Shown here in pieces: positions 25,258 to 33,797 of a DNA stretch of 42,266 bases. The number at the start of each line of letters is the position of its first letter. Position 1 is the first letter of the stretch. The DNA is taken from NCBI GenBank assembly GCA_030463445.1, contig JAQGFW010004537.1, forward strand, positions 1 through 42,266. Reading direction: 5' to 3'. The stretch is from Euplotes aediculatus. Its lineage: Eukaryota > Ciliophora > Spirotrichea > Euplotida > Euplotidae. The position numbers and the translations under genes were made by a program. The notes under the pieces are model-generated. The model saw only the letters and a program-made list of their open reading frames with translations. It was not told the DNA's origin and made no database searches.

Positions 25258-26553
25258 ATGATTGTATTTTTTTTATTATTTTCTTCGATCATTTTAGCTT
25301 TTAGAACTAATTTTTTATCAATAAAGAGTTTATTTGGGATAAAAAATCTTATTTCTTTAAAAAATGAAGATATTGATTCATCTTCGTCGTCGATTTCACC
25401 GTTTAAAGCGCTTTTTTCTTCAATATCTGGAACGATAGGAATAGGTAATATAGCGGGTTCTGCTATATTAGTTAAATATTGCGGTGCTGGAAGTTTATTT
25501 TGGATTTTTATATTTTCGTTCATTTCTGTAAATTTAAAATTTTGCGAGATTTTCATAGGTCATATGTTTAGAAAGAAAAAAATAATTCAGAATGATGCGG
25601 TTGTTGAAGGAGGGCCATTTTATTACATAAATGAAGCTTTTAATGCCATCAAATTACCAAGAGTTGCGATACTTTTATCATTCGGATACGCTTTGACATT
25701 GGGGGTTTGTTCATTATTTCTATCTTCATTTCAAATGGGGCAAGTTGTGAATATACTTAACAGCGGAATTCTTGATTTATTTAGTAATATCAACGTAGAT
25801 TTGAGATTTTATATATCATTTTTTTTAGGTTTTTTAACTTTTTTAATAATGCTGAAAGGTTTAAAATCTATGTCAAATTTATCGTCATATATAGTTCCTT
25901 TTATGTCTTTGATTTATTTAGGTTTGTGTTTTTACGTTATATATTTAAATTCTTCATTTCTTCCTATTTTATTAAAAAATGCGATTCTTCAAGGATTAAA
26001 TATACAAACTTTTGGAAAGGTTTCTATATTATTTATAATCATGAATTCATTAAAGAGGGTCATGTTTGCAACCGAATGTGGCGTTGGTTCATCTACTATA
26101 TTTCATTCATCAAGCGATGTAAAAAGGCCTATAAATCAAGCATCAATAGGAATATTAGATTCCTTGTCGGTGTGTTTAATTCTCATTCTTTCATGTACCG
26201 CTATGTTATCTTTTAACAACATTTATCATCAAAACGATGGCGTGCTTATGTTTAAAGATTTATTGAGAAATACTGGGTTAATTCCTGTTATTAGTTTTTC
26301 AATTTCTGTATTTTTATTTGGATTTTCAACAATAATTTCTAACAGTTTTTACTATATATCTTCAGTAAAATACATCTTTAGAGATAAAATAAAAAATTAC
26401 AAATATTTTTATTTGTTGTACTTTATTTTTATTTCTTTAGCATGTCATTATGAATTACGTAAAATAATAAATATTGCCGATAGTATGTTTATAGCGTTAT
26501 CAATTCCAAATTGTTTGGCAGTTATAATACTCTCAAAATATATCAAAAAGTAA
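25258..26553 (+). CDS. Sodium:alanine/glycine symporter, AGCS family
   Basis: AGCS transporters import alanine or glycine with sodium across the inner membrane. The 431-residue protein is highly hydrophobic, with about ten or more helices. It carries the family motif SGTIGIGNIAGSAILVKYCG near residue 55 and CGAGSLFWIF just after, then EIFIGHMFR and VEGGPFYYINEAF, and later RVMFATECGVGSS. The ATG at 25258 lies 1 bp after the barrel gene's stop; a TTG at 25249 would overlap it by 8 bp and is less likely. The substrate within the family (Ala, Gly or both) cannot be told from sequence alone. It is followed after 16 bp by fabG. Confidence 0.9.
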   Translation: MIVFFLLFSSIILAFRTNFLSIKSLFGIKNLISLKNEDIDSSSSSISPFKALFSSISGTIGIGNIAGSAILVKYCGAGSLFWIFIFSFISVNLKFCEIFIGHMFRKKKIIQNDAVVEGGPFYYINEAFNAIKLPRVAILLSFGYALTLGVCSLFLSSFQMGQVVNILNSGILDLFSNINVDLRFYISFFLGFLTFLIMLKGLKSMSNLSSYIVPFMSLIYLGLCFYVIYLNSSFLPILLKNAILQGLNIQTFGKVSILFIIMNSLKRVMFATECGVGSSTIFHSSSDVKRPINQASIGILDSLSVCLILILSCTAMLSFNNIYHQNDGVLMFKDLLRNTGLIPVISFSISVFLFGFSTIISNSFYYISSVKYIFRDKIKNYKYFYLLYFIFISLACHYELRKIINIADSMFIALSIPNCLAVIILSKYIKK

Positions 26554-26569
26554 TTTAATTTTCTTTATT

Positions 26570-27310
26570 ATGTCAAAAAATGCTTTAGTTACAGGTGCAA
26601 CCGGTGGAATAGGTGAGTCGGTTTGTGTAAAATTACTTGAAAAAGGTTTTAACGTTTGCCTTTCAGGAACAAAAGAGGAAAAATTATCAAAACTTAAATC
26701 AGAATTAAGTGATAAATTTACTTCTCAAAAGATAGAATATGTTGTTTGTAATTTATCTTCTGAAGATGATACTGAAAAGCTTTTTGAAAACGCAGTTGCA
26801 AAACTTGGAGATATTGATGCTTTGGTTTGTAATGCAGGCATGACAAAAGATAATCTTGCAATAAGAATGAGTAATAAGGATTTCGACGATATAATAAATA
26901 TTAATTTAAAGTCCTCATTTATATTAAATAGAAATGCAATGAAATTTTTCATGAAAAAAAGATCAGGAAATATAGTAAATATATCTTCAGTTGTAGCATT
27001 TTCAGGTAATATGGGTCAGGCTAATTATATATCTTCAAAGGCTGGTTTAACTGGCTTAACTAAAGCTATGGCAATGGAGGGCGCGCCTAGAGGTATAACA
27101 GTTAACGCCGTTGCGCCTGGTTTTATAAAAACATCAATGACTGAAGTACTTAATGAAAAAGTTACTGAGCAAATCCTTTCTAAGATTCCATTAGGAAGAT
27201 ATGGCGTTCCTGATGAAATTGCGAATTCTGTTTATTTTTTAGTTTCCGGTGATGCAAATTATATTACTGGTCAGACTATTCATGTAAACGGCGGTATGTA
27301 TTTGGCGTAG
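26570..27310 (+). CDS. fabG: 3-oxoacyl-[acyl-carrier-protein] reductase
   Basis: FabG reduces 3-oxoacyl-ACP with NADPH in fatty acid elongation. The 246-residue short-chain dehydrogenase has the Rossmann motif TGATGGIG (8-15), VCNAGMT near 88, and the catalytic Ser140-Tyr153-Lys157 set (YISSKAGLTG), followed by GITVNAVAPGFIKTSMTE and the C-terminal ANYITGQTIHVNGGMYLA that marks FabG among the SDR family. The length is exactly usual. It lies between the symporter gene and an amidase gene with gaps under 20 bp, apparently in a polycistronic run rather than with fabD and acpP. Confidence 0.95.
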   Translation: MSKNALVTGATGGIGESVCVKLLEKGFNVCLSGTKEEKLSKLKSELSDKFTSQKIEYVVCNLSSEDDTEKLFENAVAKLGDIDALVCNAGMTKDNLAIRMSNKDFDDIININLKSSFILNRNAMKFFMKKRSGNIVNISSVVAFSGNMGQANYISSKAGLTGLTKAMAMEGAPRGITVNAVAPGFIKTSMTEVLNEKVTEQILSKIPLGRYGVPDEIANSVYFLVSGDANYITGQTIHVNGGMYLA

Positions 27311-27328
27311 TTTTTCTTGTTTCTTTCA

Positions 27329-28537
27329 ATGAGATTAAGGTTTTCGCTATTTTTATTATTATTTTTCTTAAGTGCTAATTTTAATATTACCGCTAATCCT
27401 TTAAAGATTTCAATAATAAATCAAAAAGAAGCGGATATTTTGTCAATAAAAGATCACAATATTTCTAAAATTTATTGCGAAAAAGCTATACATGAGAACG
27501 GATTATTCAATTCTATATGTATAATTGAATCGAAAAATAAAGTAGACGATGGAGTTATTTATGGAAGATTTTTAAAAAAAGGCTTCAAAGTTAAAATAAA
27601 TAATAATGTTATATATTTGTCGAATAGAAGGAATTTTTCAGTTCATTATTTCAATAATGACAATGGAAATTTTAAAATAAAATTATCATTGAAGGATAAA
27701 AACGAAAAAATATCTGATAACACGAAATATCCTTTTATTTTAAAAAAATATCATCCATGGATAAACTCCTCTGATAAAGAAAATTCTGAAGGATTGAGGA
27801 ATTTTTCTGTTGTAATAGACGCTGGACATGGTGGTATTGACTCTGGAACTGTCGCTAAGCTTGGTTTTTTTTCAAAAATAAAAGAGAAAGACATAACTCT
27901 CAATATTGCTAAAAAATTAGAAAAAATACTTAAGAAAAGAAATATTGAAGTTTACATGACAAGGGATAATGATGTTTCAGTGTCGGGCGTCTTGCGTGCT
28001 AGTTATGCTAGAAAATTCAAGGCGAATGTCTTTGTCTCATTGCACGCGGATTATTCAAAAAATAAAAAGGCAAGAGGAATATCTTTTCATTTGCTTTCAA
28101 AAAATGGTTATGAAAATTTTAAAAATGAAATAATTTATAACAAAAATTATGGAATATTGAGGGATTTTGGTTTGAAAAAATGTGAAAAAAGTATAAAAGA
28201 GGATATAATGTCTATGTTTAATAAAAAAACAGAAAAAGAATCAGTTATTCTTGTTGATTTAATAAATAATGAGATGAAAAAATACGGTTTTTTAGTGAAT
28301 AAAAATATACACAGAGGTGATTATAAGGTTTTAAAAAATATAAACACGGCATCTGTTTTGATAGAGGTTGGATTTTTATCAAATAAATACGACATAGAGC
28401 TTTTAACCGGTAATGATTTTCAAAACAAAATATCAAATTCAATCGCCGATGGTATAATTGGTTTTTTAAATTACAGAAAGACTAAGAAACAATGTCCTCA
28501 TAAAGTGATTTTTCATCGGGGAAGCTTGAATTTTTAG
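27329..28537 (+). CDS. N-acetylmuramoyl-L-alanine amidase (Amidase_3)
   Basis: This periplasmic zinc enzyme removes stem peptides from peptidoglycan, mainly during cell separation. The 402-residue protein has a signal peptide (about 1-22), an N-terminal beta-rich region (about 25-140) that may be AMIN-like, and an Amidase_3 domain with zinc ligands His167 in VVIDAGHGGIDSG, a Glu in KEKDITLNIAKKL and a His in VSLHADYS. The catalytic Glu is in ASVLIEVGFLSN. An insertion between HADYS and the end matches the regulatory helix of the AmiB/AmiC type. The ATG at 27329 is preferred to a TTG at 27317. The last 18 codons overlap the end of pdhA on the other strand by 56 bp, beyond the conserved domain. 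Confidence 0.92.
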   Translation: MRLRFSLFLLLFFLSANFNITANPLKISIINQKEADILSIKDHNISKIYCEKAIHENGLFNSICIIESKNKVDDGVIYGRFLKKGFKVKINNNVIYLSNRRNFSVHYFNNDNGNFKIKLSLKDKNEKISDNTKYPFILKKYHPWINSSDKENSEGLRNFSVVIDAGHGGIDSGTVAKLGFFSKIKEKDITLNIAKKLEKILKKRNIEVYMTRDNDVSVSGVLRASYARKFKANVFVSLHADYSKNKKARGISFHLLSKNGYENFKNEIIYNKNYGILRDFGLKKCEKSIKEDIMSMFNKKTEKESVILVDLINNEMKKYGFLVNKNIHRGDYKVLKNINTASVLIEVGFLSNKYDIELLTGNDFQNKISNSIADGIIGFLNYRKTKKQCPHKVIFHRGSLNF

Positions 28538-29459
28538 CTTTCTCGACTATTTCATTTACCTCTTTTTCAACTGAGTTTTCAATTTCCAATAAATCCTTTT
28601 CGCTTGCGATTTTATTAGAAATTATATATTTTTTCATATTCGAGATAGGATCGTTGTTGTCTTTATAGCATTCAAGTTCATCTTTTGTTCTGTATGTTGC
28701 AGGATCTGAAAGTGAATGACCTTTGAATCTATAAGTTCTGACCTCTATAAAACAAGGTTTTTTATTCGATCTTGTATAATTTATTGCCTCACTTATAATT
28801 GACTCCGTTGCGTTAAAATCACCAGCCTGAACTTCGAATGTTTTTATATTGAAAGCCTCAAATCTTTCTTTTATACTTTCGTGATTCGATATTGCTCTAG
28901 AGTTTTTCGTACCCATTGAATAAAGATTGTTCTCCAATAAATAAACAATCGGCAAATCCCAAAGTGCCGCCATATTTATTGATTCAAAAGTTTGCCCCTG
29001 ATTCAACGCGCCATCTCCGAAAAAACAAACGCAAACATTATCAGTTTTGTTGTATTTTTCAGAAAATGCAAGACCGGTGCCTATCGCAACTTGAGCACCA
29101 ACTATACCATGTCCTCCGAAAAATTTATTTTTTGCGTCAAAAATATGCATTGAGCCACCTTTCCCTTTCGAAGAACCGGTTTCTTTGCCCATTAATTCTG
29201 ACATTATTGATGATTTATCTTCAGTCCTAGCTAAAGCATGCGCATGGCAACGATAACTTGTTATTAAAGGATCATTAACGGTTGTATTTATTATTACCGA
29301 TTCAATCACGTCCTCTTGCCCCATGTAAACATGGCAAAAGCCGCGTATCAATTTCATTGAATATAACTTTGTTGCCTGTTGCTCAAAAAGTCTGTATAAG
29401 AGGATATTTCTGTAAGAATCTAAATAATTTATTGTTTTTTTTTGATTTTTCTTAGACAT
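28482..29459 (-). CDS. pdhA: Pyruvate dehydrogenase E1 component subunit alpha
   Basis: E1 alpha, with E1 beta, decarboxylates pyruvate using thiamine diphosphate and passes the acetyl group to E2. The 325-residue protein has YMGQED, the region RCHAHALARTED, the regulatory-loop segment GKGGSMHIFD, the ThDP motif GDGALNQG (148-155) ending with ENNLYSMGT, and RYRFKGHS-like RTYRFKGHSLSDPATYR. The C-terminus FPDEKSLYEDIVS fits the family, so this end is genuine even though it overlaps the amidase gene by 56 bp. pdhB, usually next to it, is not in this window. The gene follows a secreted-protein gene by 10 bp. Confidence 0.95.
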   Translation of the reverse strand: MSKKNQKKTINYLDSYRNILLYRLFEQQATKLYSMKLIRGFCHVYMGQEDVIESVIINTTVNDPLITSYRCHAHALARTEDKSSIMSELMGKETGSSKGKGGSMHIFDAKNKFFGGHGIVGAQVAIGTGLAFSEKYNKTDNVCVCFFGDGALNQGQTFESINMAALWDLPIVYLLENNLYSMGTKNSRAISNHESIKERFEAFNIKTFEVQAGDFNATESIISEAINYTRSNKKPCFIEVRTYRFKGHSLSDPATYRTKDELECYKDNNDPISNMKKYIISNKIASEKDLLEIENSVEKEVNEIVEKAKNSSFPDEKSLYEDIVS

Positions 29460-29469
29460 TTTATTAAAA

Positions 29470-30129
29470 TTAATTAATATAAATTATACCATCTTTTAGT
29501 TTAAATGATATTCCTGAATTTTTTAATCTTTCAAACAAATAGCTTGATTTTACATTGTTAAAAATAATTCTAACTTTTTCAAAATCCATATAAGTTTGAT
29601 TAAATTTTATTCCATCTTTATTCAATTTTTCTCTAATTGAAAGCCATTTTTCAAGATTTCTTGATGTTTTTATTTCAGCAACAAGAGATTCTGATCCGGC
29701 AATTCTTGCATTTAAAGTATTTATCCTTTCATTATCAATTTTGTTATCAAGTGATATTTTGTCAAATACAATTGAGTAATTAACATCATAGCTACCCCTT
29801 AATTCGTTATCTTTTACAGAATTCACTGTATAACTAAATATGTATTTTTCAATATCGTAATCTTGTATTTTTGTTTCTGCCTTTTTTTTTAACTCAATAA
29901 AATCCAACGCAGACCTCTTGGCGTTAGCGAAACCTATGTTTTTCTTTTTAGACACATCCTCATCTCCTTCGTAAATGTAAGAAACGACTATGTCTTCAAC
30001 TATATACTCCGAATTTGTTTCTTTCATTGTAACCGCATTTGAAAAAACCGGAAATGATGAAACAATGATTGTAAACATAGCTAACCAAATTTTCTTTATT
30101 TTTTTTCTTAAAGAAAGAATGGAAAGCAT
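29470..30129 (-). CDS. Secreted protein, possibly DUF2066-like
   Basis: The 219-residue product has a basic N-terminus and a hydrophobic signal segment (about 13-31) with likely cleavage after SNA, so it should be periplasmic. The mature part has alternating beta and alpha character: a strand motif VEDIVVSYIY, a helix FANAKRSALDFIEL, then YDIEKYIFSYTV and YDVNYSIVFDKISL. This order (an Ala-rich helix after a first strand, then paired strands) loosely recalls DUF2066 proteins, but I am not sure. It lies between pal and pdhA on the same strand, 53 bp after pal with a hairpin between. Confidence 0.6.
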   Translation of the reverse strand: MLSILSLRKKIKKIWLAMFTIIVSSFPVFSNAVTMKETNSEYIVEDIVVSYIYEGDEDVSKKKNIGFANAKRSALDFIELKKKAETKIQDYDIEKYIFSYTVNSVKDNELRGSYDVNYSIVFDKISLDNKIDNERINTLNARIAGSESLVAEIKTSRNLEKWLSIREKLNKDGIKFNQTYMDFEKVRIIFNNVKSSYLFERLKNSGISFKLKDGIIYIN

Positions 30130-30150
30130 GATGTTTTAATTTTAAAGAAG

Positions 30151-30174
30151 CGAATACCTAATTAAAGGTATTCG
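30151..30174 (-). terminator. Perfect hairpin after pal
   Basis: CGAATACCT (30151-30159) and AGGTATTCG (30166-30174) form a 9-bp stem with a 6-nt loop, 8 bp after the pal stop on the minus strand. A modest T-run (CTTCTTT) follows. It may partly terminate or protect the abundant pal message. Confidence 0.6.
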
Positions 30175-30182
30175 AAAGTAAA

Positions 30183-30701
30183 CTAAGCTTCTTTTGCATT
30201 AGGAACTATTACAGCTCTTCTGTTTTGTTTGTAAGAATCTTCAGAATCTCCTAAAACTTCAGGTTTTTCTAATCCATAGCTAACAATTTCAATTTTATTA
30301 GCAGGAACTCCTAATTTTATTAAATTTTGTTTTAATGAATTAGCTCTTTTTTCACCTAAAGCCATATTGTATTCAGATGTACCTCTTGCGTCACAGTGAC
30401 CTTCAATTACTATTTTATTAATATTTCCAGCTTTAATTTCTTTTGCCACATATTCAGCTTGTTTTTTGATTATTTCTCTTGTTTTTTTGCATTTTGGGCA
30501 AATTGCATAAGAATCAAATTTGAAGAATACTCTATCTTGAACATTTTCTGATTTCGAGAGATAGTTTACTCTAAATCCCATTTCATCGGAATAACCTTCA
30601 GAAGATAAATCCATTGCTTCTTCGTTTTTGTTTTTCTTTGCATTTGAACAAGCTACCAAAGCAACAGCTGAGAAGCCTAATAAAAATTTATTTAATTTCA
30701 T
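30183..30701 (-). CDS. pal: Peptidoglycan-associated lipoprotein Pal
   Basis: Pal anchors the outer membrane to peptidoglycan and binds TolB in the Tol-Pal system. From the ATG at 30701 the 172-residue protein has a signal peptide with lipobox LVAC (Cys18), a polar linker, and an OmpA-like domain with the motif IEGHCDARGTSEYN (Asp104, Arg106 for peptidoglycan) and KRANSLKQNL, ending NRRAVIV. An upstream start at 30725 would add eight residues before the signal peptide and is unlikely. Unusually, the first strand-helix region reads SYAICPKCKK with a CxxC pair (Cys68, Cys71). tolB is 6 kb away; other tol genes are not seen. Confidence 0.95.
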   Translation of the reverse strand: MKLNKFLLGFSAVALVACSNAKKNKNEEAMDLSSEGYSDEMGFRVNYLSKSENVQDRVFFKFDSYAICPKCKKTREIIKKQAEYVAKEIKAGNINKIVIEGHCDARGTSEYNMALGEKRANSLKQNLIKLGVPANKIEIVSYGLEKPEVLGDSEDSYKQNRRAVIVPNAKEA

Positions 30702-30844
30702 TTTGTAAAAATTTAATTGAAACATACAAATAAAACATTACTATATAAATAATAGTCAAGCATTTTTTTAATTTTATTTTCTTTTTGAACTTTATTTTTT
30801 AATTTTCTATGATTAAACAAATCATAAGTTCTTTTCTTTAAAAA
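30702..30844. promoter_or_regulatory. Divergent promoter region of pal and virB4
   Basis: On the minus strand a TTGACT occurs near 30756 as a possible pal -35 box, with only a weak -10 (GTTTTA) at 17 bp. On the plus strand, TATGATT (30808-30814) and AATCATA (30820-30826) form a perfect 7-bp inverted repeat about 18 bp before virB4, a possible operator. Confidence 0.4.
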
Positions 30845-33244
30845 ATGAAATTTAGTAGATATAGATATAAAAATAAACCACTAAAGGCTAAGGATTATTC
30901 AGTGAGCAATTTTATTCCATATCTATCACATTTCAACAAAGACACTGTAATAACAAAGGACGGAAGATTCATGTCGACCATAAAATTGAATGGTTTTTCT
31001 TTTGAAACTGCGGATGACGAAGATTTGGATATTAAAAAAAAATTCAGAAATAATTTATTCAAAGGTATATCTTCAGCGGATTTCAGTGTACACGTTCATA
31101 CAGTAAGAAGAAAACGAGATGTTTATCCGAATGGTACTTTTAACTTCTATTTTGGTAAAAAATTAAACGAAACATGGAAGCAAAAAAATTCAGGTAACTC
31201 ATCTTTTGTAAATGAACATTACATAACATTAATAAGAAAAGGCGTTAATAATGTCGATAAATTGAAAGGAAAAATAATGAGCATACTTAGCGATGAAGAA
31301 GAAGGATCTAAATTTAAAGACATTATTGACCATTATAATGATTTTCTCGAAATGAGGGATAGATTGTTCAATGGGTTCATAGATTACGGGCCAACTCTTC
31401 TATCTGTAAAGAAAAAACCGCATGGAAATGTCTCTGAGATTCTTTCATTTTTCTCATACATAATGCAACTTGGCTGTAACCAAGAAGTCTTGCTTCCAAA
31501 GATAAAAATTGATAATTATCTCGCAAACAGAAGAGTTTTATTCCATGAAAAAACAATAGAATGCTCTTCTTATGATTATCATAAATACGCTGGAATCGTA
31601 AGTTTGAAAGAATATAGACCAGCAACTCATGCTGGAATGCTTGATGGCTTCATGAGTATGCCATTTGACTTAGTAATATCTCAACATTTTTCATTTAAAG
31701 ATAGAGCTTTAGCGATTTCAAAAATGCAATTACAACAAAGAAGACTTGTTCAATCTGAAGATATAGCTATTTCACAGGTTCAAGAAATAAACGCTGCTCT
31801 AGATGCCGCAATGGGCGGCGAATATGGATTTGGCGATCATTACCTGACAGTCATGTGTCTACATGATAATTTAAAAGGATTAGAAAATGCACTTTCTCAA
31901 ACTATAGTTGAATTTTCAAATTGCGGTATTACAGCGGTAAGAGAAAGAATGAATATGGAAGCGGCTTTTTGGTCGCAACTCCCTGGAAATGATTCATTTG
32001 CGGTAAGAAAAGCTACTATAAATACACTTAATTTATCCAGTTTTGTGTCGTTTCATAATTATCCAACAGGAAAATTTGAAGAAAATCACTGGGGAGATGC
32101 AGTTACGATTCTGAAAACAACATCAGGAACTCCTTATTTTTTCAATTTCCATGCTCGTGACGTCGGTCATACAATGATAATAGGTCCAACTGGTGCCGGT
32201 AAAACAGTCTTAATGAATTTTCTTTCCGCTCAAGCGTTAAAATTTTCACCAAGAATGTTCTGCTTCGATAAAGACAGAGGTTCTGAAATATTCTTAAGAT
32301 CTTTAAATGCCAGATATACAATTCTTAATGCTTCGAAAAAAAGTGGCTTCAATCCATTACAACTTGAGGATACAAATGAAAATAGATTATTTTTAATGGA
32401 ATGGCTAACACTCTTAACTAAAGATCCAAACCGTGCACACACAGCAGAGGAAATAGATCTTATAGATTCAGCAATAAAAGGTAATTATAGACTCAAAAAA
32501 GAAGATAGAAAACTGTCAAATATAGCGCCATTCTTAGGAATTCCATTTCCAGGAAGTATAGCCGGAAGATTAAAAAATTGGTACGGCAACGGAACAAGAG
32601 CCGGAGCTTTTGATAATGATGTCGATATGATATCATTCAAAGATAATGCTATATACGGATTTGAAATGGCAGAATTATTGCAAGATTTTACAGCAATGGC
32701 ACCAATGCTTCTGTACTTATTTCACAGAATAAACATGGCACTGGATGGTGAACCTACAATGGTAGTGCTTGATGAAGCTTGGGCTTTGATAGATAATCCA
32801 GTTTTTGGACCAAAATTAAAAGACTGGTTAAAAGTTATGAGAAAATTAAACGCTTTCGTTGTTTTTGCTACTCAGTCAGTAGAAGATGCCGCAAAAAGTG
32901 CAATAAGTGATACACTTGTTCAACAGACAGCAACTCAGATATTCCTTCCTAATTTAAAAGCAACTGACGCATATAAAGATGTCTTTATGCTTACCGAAAG
33001 AGAATATTCATTAGTTAAAAATACAAATCCAAGTAGTAGATTCTTTTTAATAAAACAAGATAATGATGCAGTTGTTGCGAGAGTGGACTTAAGAGGTATG
33101 AAAGACGAAATAGCTATACTATCAGGAAGAGCCAGCACGGTTAGATTACTTGACAAGGCGATAGAAGTTTATGGACACGAAGCATCAAGATGGATGCCAG
33201 AATATTTAAGAATGGTCGAAGAAGAAGATGAAGCAAATAAATAA
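30845..33244 (+). CDS. virB4: Type IV secretion system ATPase VirB4
   Basis: VirB4 is the largest and most conserved ATPase of type IV secretion, powering pilus or substrate handling at the inner membrane. The 799-residue protein has the CagE/TrbE/VirB N-terminal domain (about 150-420), Walker A GPTGAGKT (447-454) and Walker B MVVLDEAW (Asp643, Glu644), followed by FVVFATQSVEDA and the C-terminal LIKQDNDAVVARVDL segment. The length fits Rickettsiales VirB4 (about 800). In Rickettsiales virB4 is usually followed by several virB6 genes; here the next gene is tsaC, overlapping by 17 bp, and the virB6 lies 11 kb upstream. Confidence 0.97.
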   Translation: MKFSRYRYKNKPLKAKDYSVSNFIPYLSHFNKDTVITKDGRFMSTIKLNGFSFETADDEDLDIKKKFRNNLFKGISSADFSVHVHTVRRKRDVYPNGTFNFYFGKKLNETWKQKNSGNSSFVNEHYITLIRKGVNNVDKLKGKIMSILSDEEEGSKFKDIIDHYNDFLEMRDRLFNGFIDYGPTLLSVKKKPHGNVSEILSFFSYIMQLGCNQEVLLPKIKIDNYLANRRVLFHEKTIECSSYDYHKYAGIVSLKEYRPATHAGMLDGFMSMPFDLVISQHFSFKDRALAISKMQLQQRRLVQSEDIAISQVQEINAALDAAMGGEYGFGDHYLTVMCLHDNLKGLENALSQTIVEFSNCGITAVRERMNMEAAFWSQLPGNDSFAVRKATINTLNLSSFVSFHNYPTGKFEENHWGDAVTILKTTSGTPYFFNFHARDVGHTMIIGPTGAGKTVLMNFLSAQALKFSPRMFCFDKDRGSEIFLRSLNARYTILNASKKSGFNPLQLEDTNENRLFLMEWLTLLTKDPNRAHTAEEIDLIDSAIKGNYRLKKEDRKLSNIAPFLGIPFPGSIAGRLKNWYGNGTRAGAFDNDVDMISFKDNAIYGFEMAELLQDFTAMAPMLLYLFHRINMALDGEPTMVVLDEAWALIDNPVFGPKLKDWLKVMRKLNAFVVFATQSVEDAAKSAISDTLVQQTATQIFLPNLKATDAYKDVFMLTEREYSLVKNTNPSSRFFLIKQDNDAVVARVDLRGMKDEIAILSGRASTVRLLDKAIEVYGHEASRWMPEYLRMVEEEDEANK

Positions 33245-33797
33245 TTTCGATAAAATTAAAACAATAGCAGAAAAGCTTTTAAAAGGAGAAATATGCATCA
33301 TTCCAACTGATACAATATACGGTATAGCATGTTTGCCAATTTTCAAAGATTCAATTGAGAAAATAAACGATATTAAAAATAGAAAAAATAAAAATTTCCT
33401 TATGATTTACTCTGGAATTGATATTTCTAAATATATAGAAATATCTGATTTTCATAAAAAATATCTCAAATACTACAAAGGAATAACTATTATATCCAAA
33501 CCGACTGAATTTTCTTATAAAAATTTCCCTTATTTAATATTTGATAACACGATTTCAATAAGAAACACAGATAACACAATAATAAACGAACTTGTAAAAA
33601 TTACAAAAATGCCAATCATAACTACATCAGTCAATATTAGTGGAAAAAATTATGCAAATTCAATTGAAAATATTGATCCAGAAATAAAAAAATTCTTCAA
33701 CAAAGAAAACATTCTTGACATTGGAACTATGAATTCAAGACCTTCGAAAATAATAGATATCCAAAGTGATCAGTTTACAAAAATAATAAGATTTTAA
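33228..33797 (+). CDS. tsaC: Threonylcarbamoyl-AMP synthase (Sua5/YrdC family)
   Basis: TsaC makes threonylcarbamoyl-AMP from threonine, bicarbonate and ATP for the t6A modification of ANN-decoding tRNAs. The 189-residue protein has the N-terminal IIPTDTIYGIAC motif (family PTDTVYGL), IKNRKNKN in place of the usual KxRP segment, ISIRNTDN, and the TTSVNISG motif (family TSANxSG). Its length is that of the short TsaC form. The start lies within the end of virB4 (17 bp overlap). It converges with tatD with a 4-bp overlap. The altered substrate motifs make it a divergent member. Confidence 0.9.
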   Translation: MKQINNFDKIKTIAEKLLKGEICIIPTDTIYGIACLPIFKDSIEKINDIKNRKNKNFLMIYSGIDISKYIEISDFHKKYLKYYKGITIISKPTEFSYKNFPYLIFDNTISIRNTDNTIINELVKITKMPIITTSVNISGKNYANSIENIDPEIKKFFNKENILDIGTMNSRPSKIIDIQSDQFTKIIRF

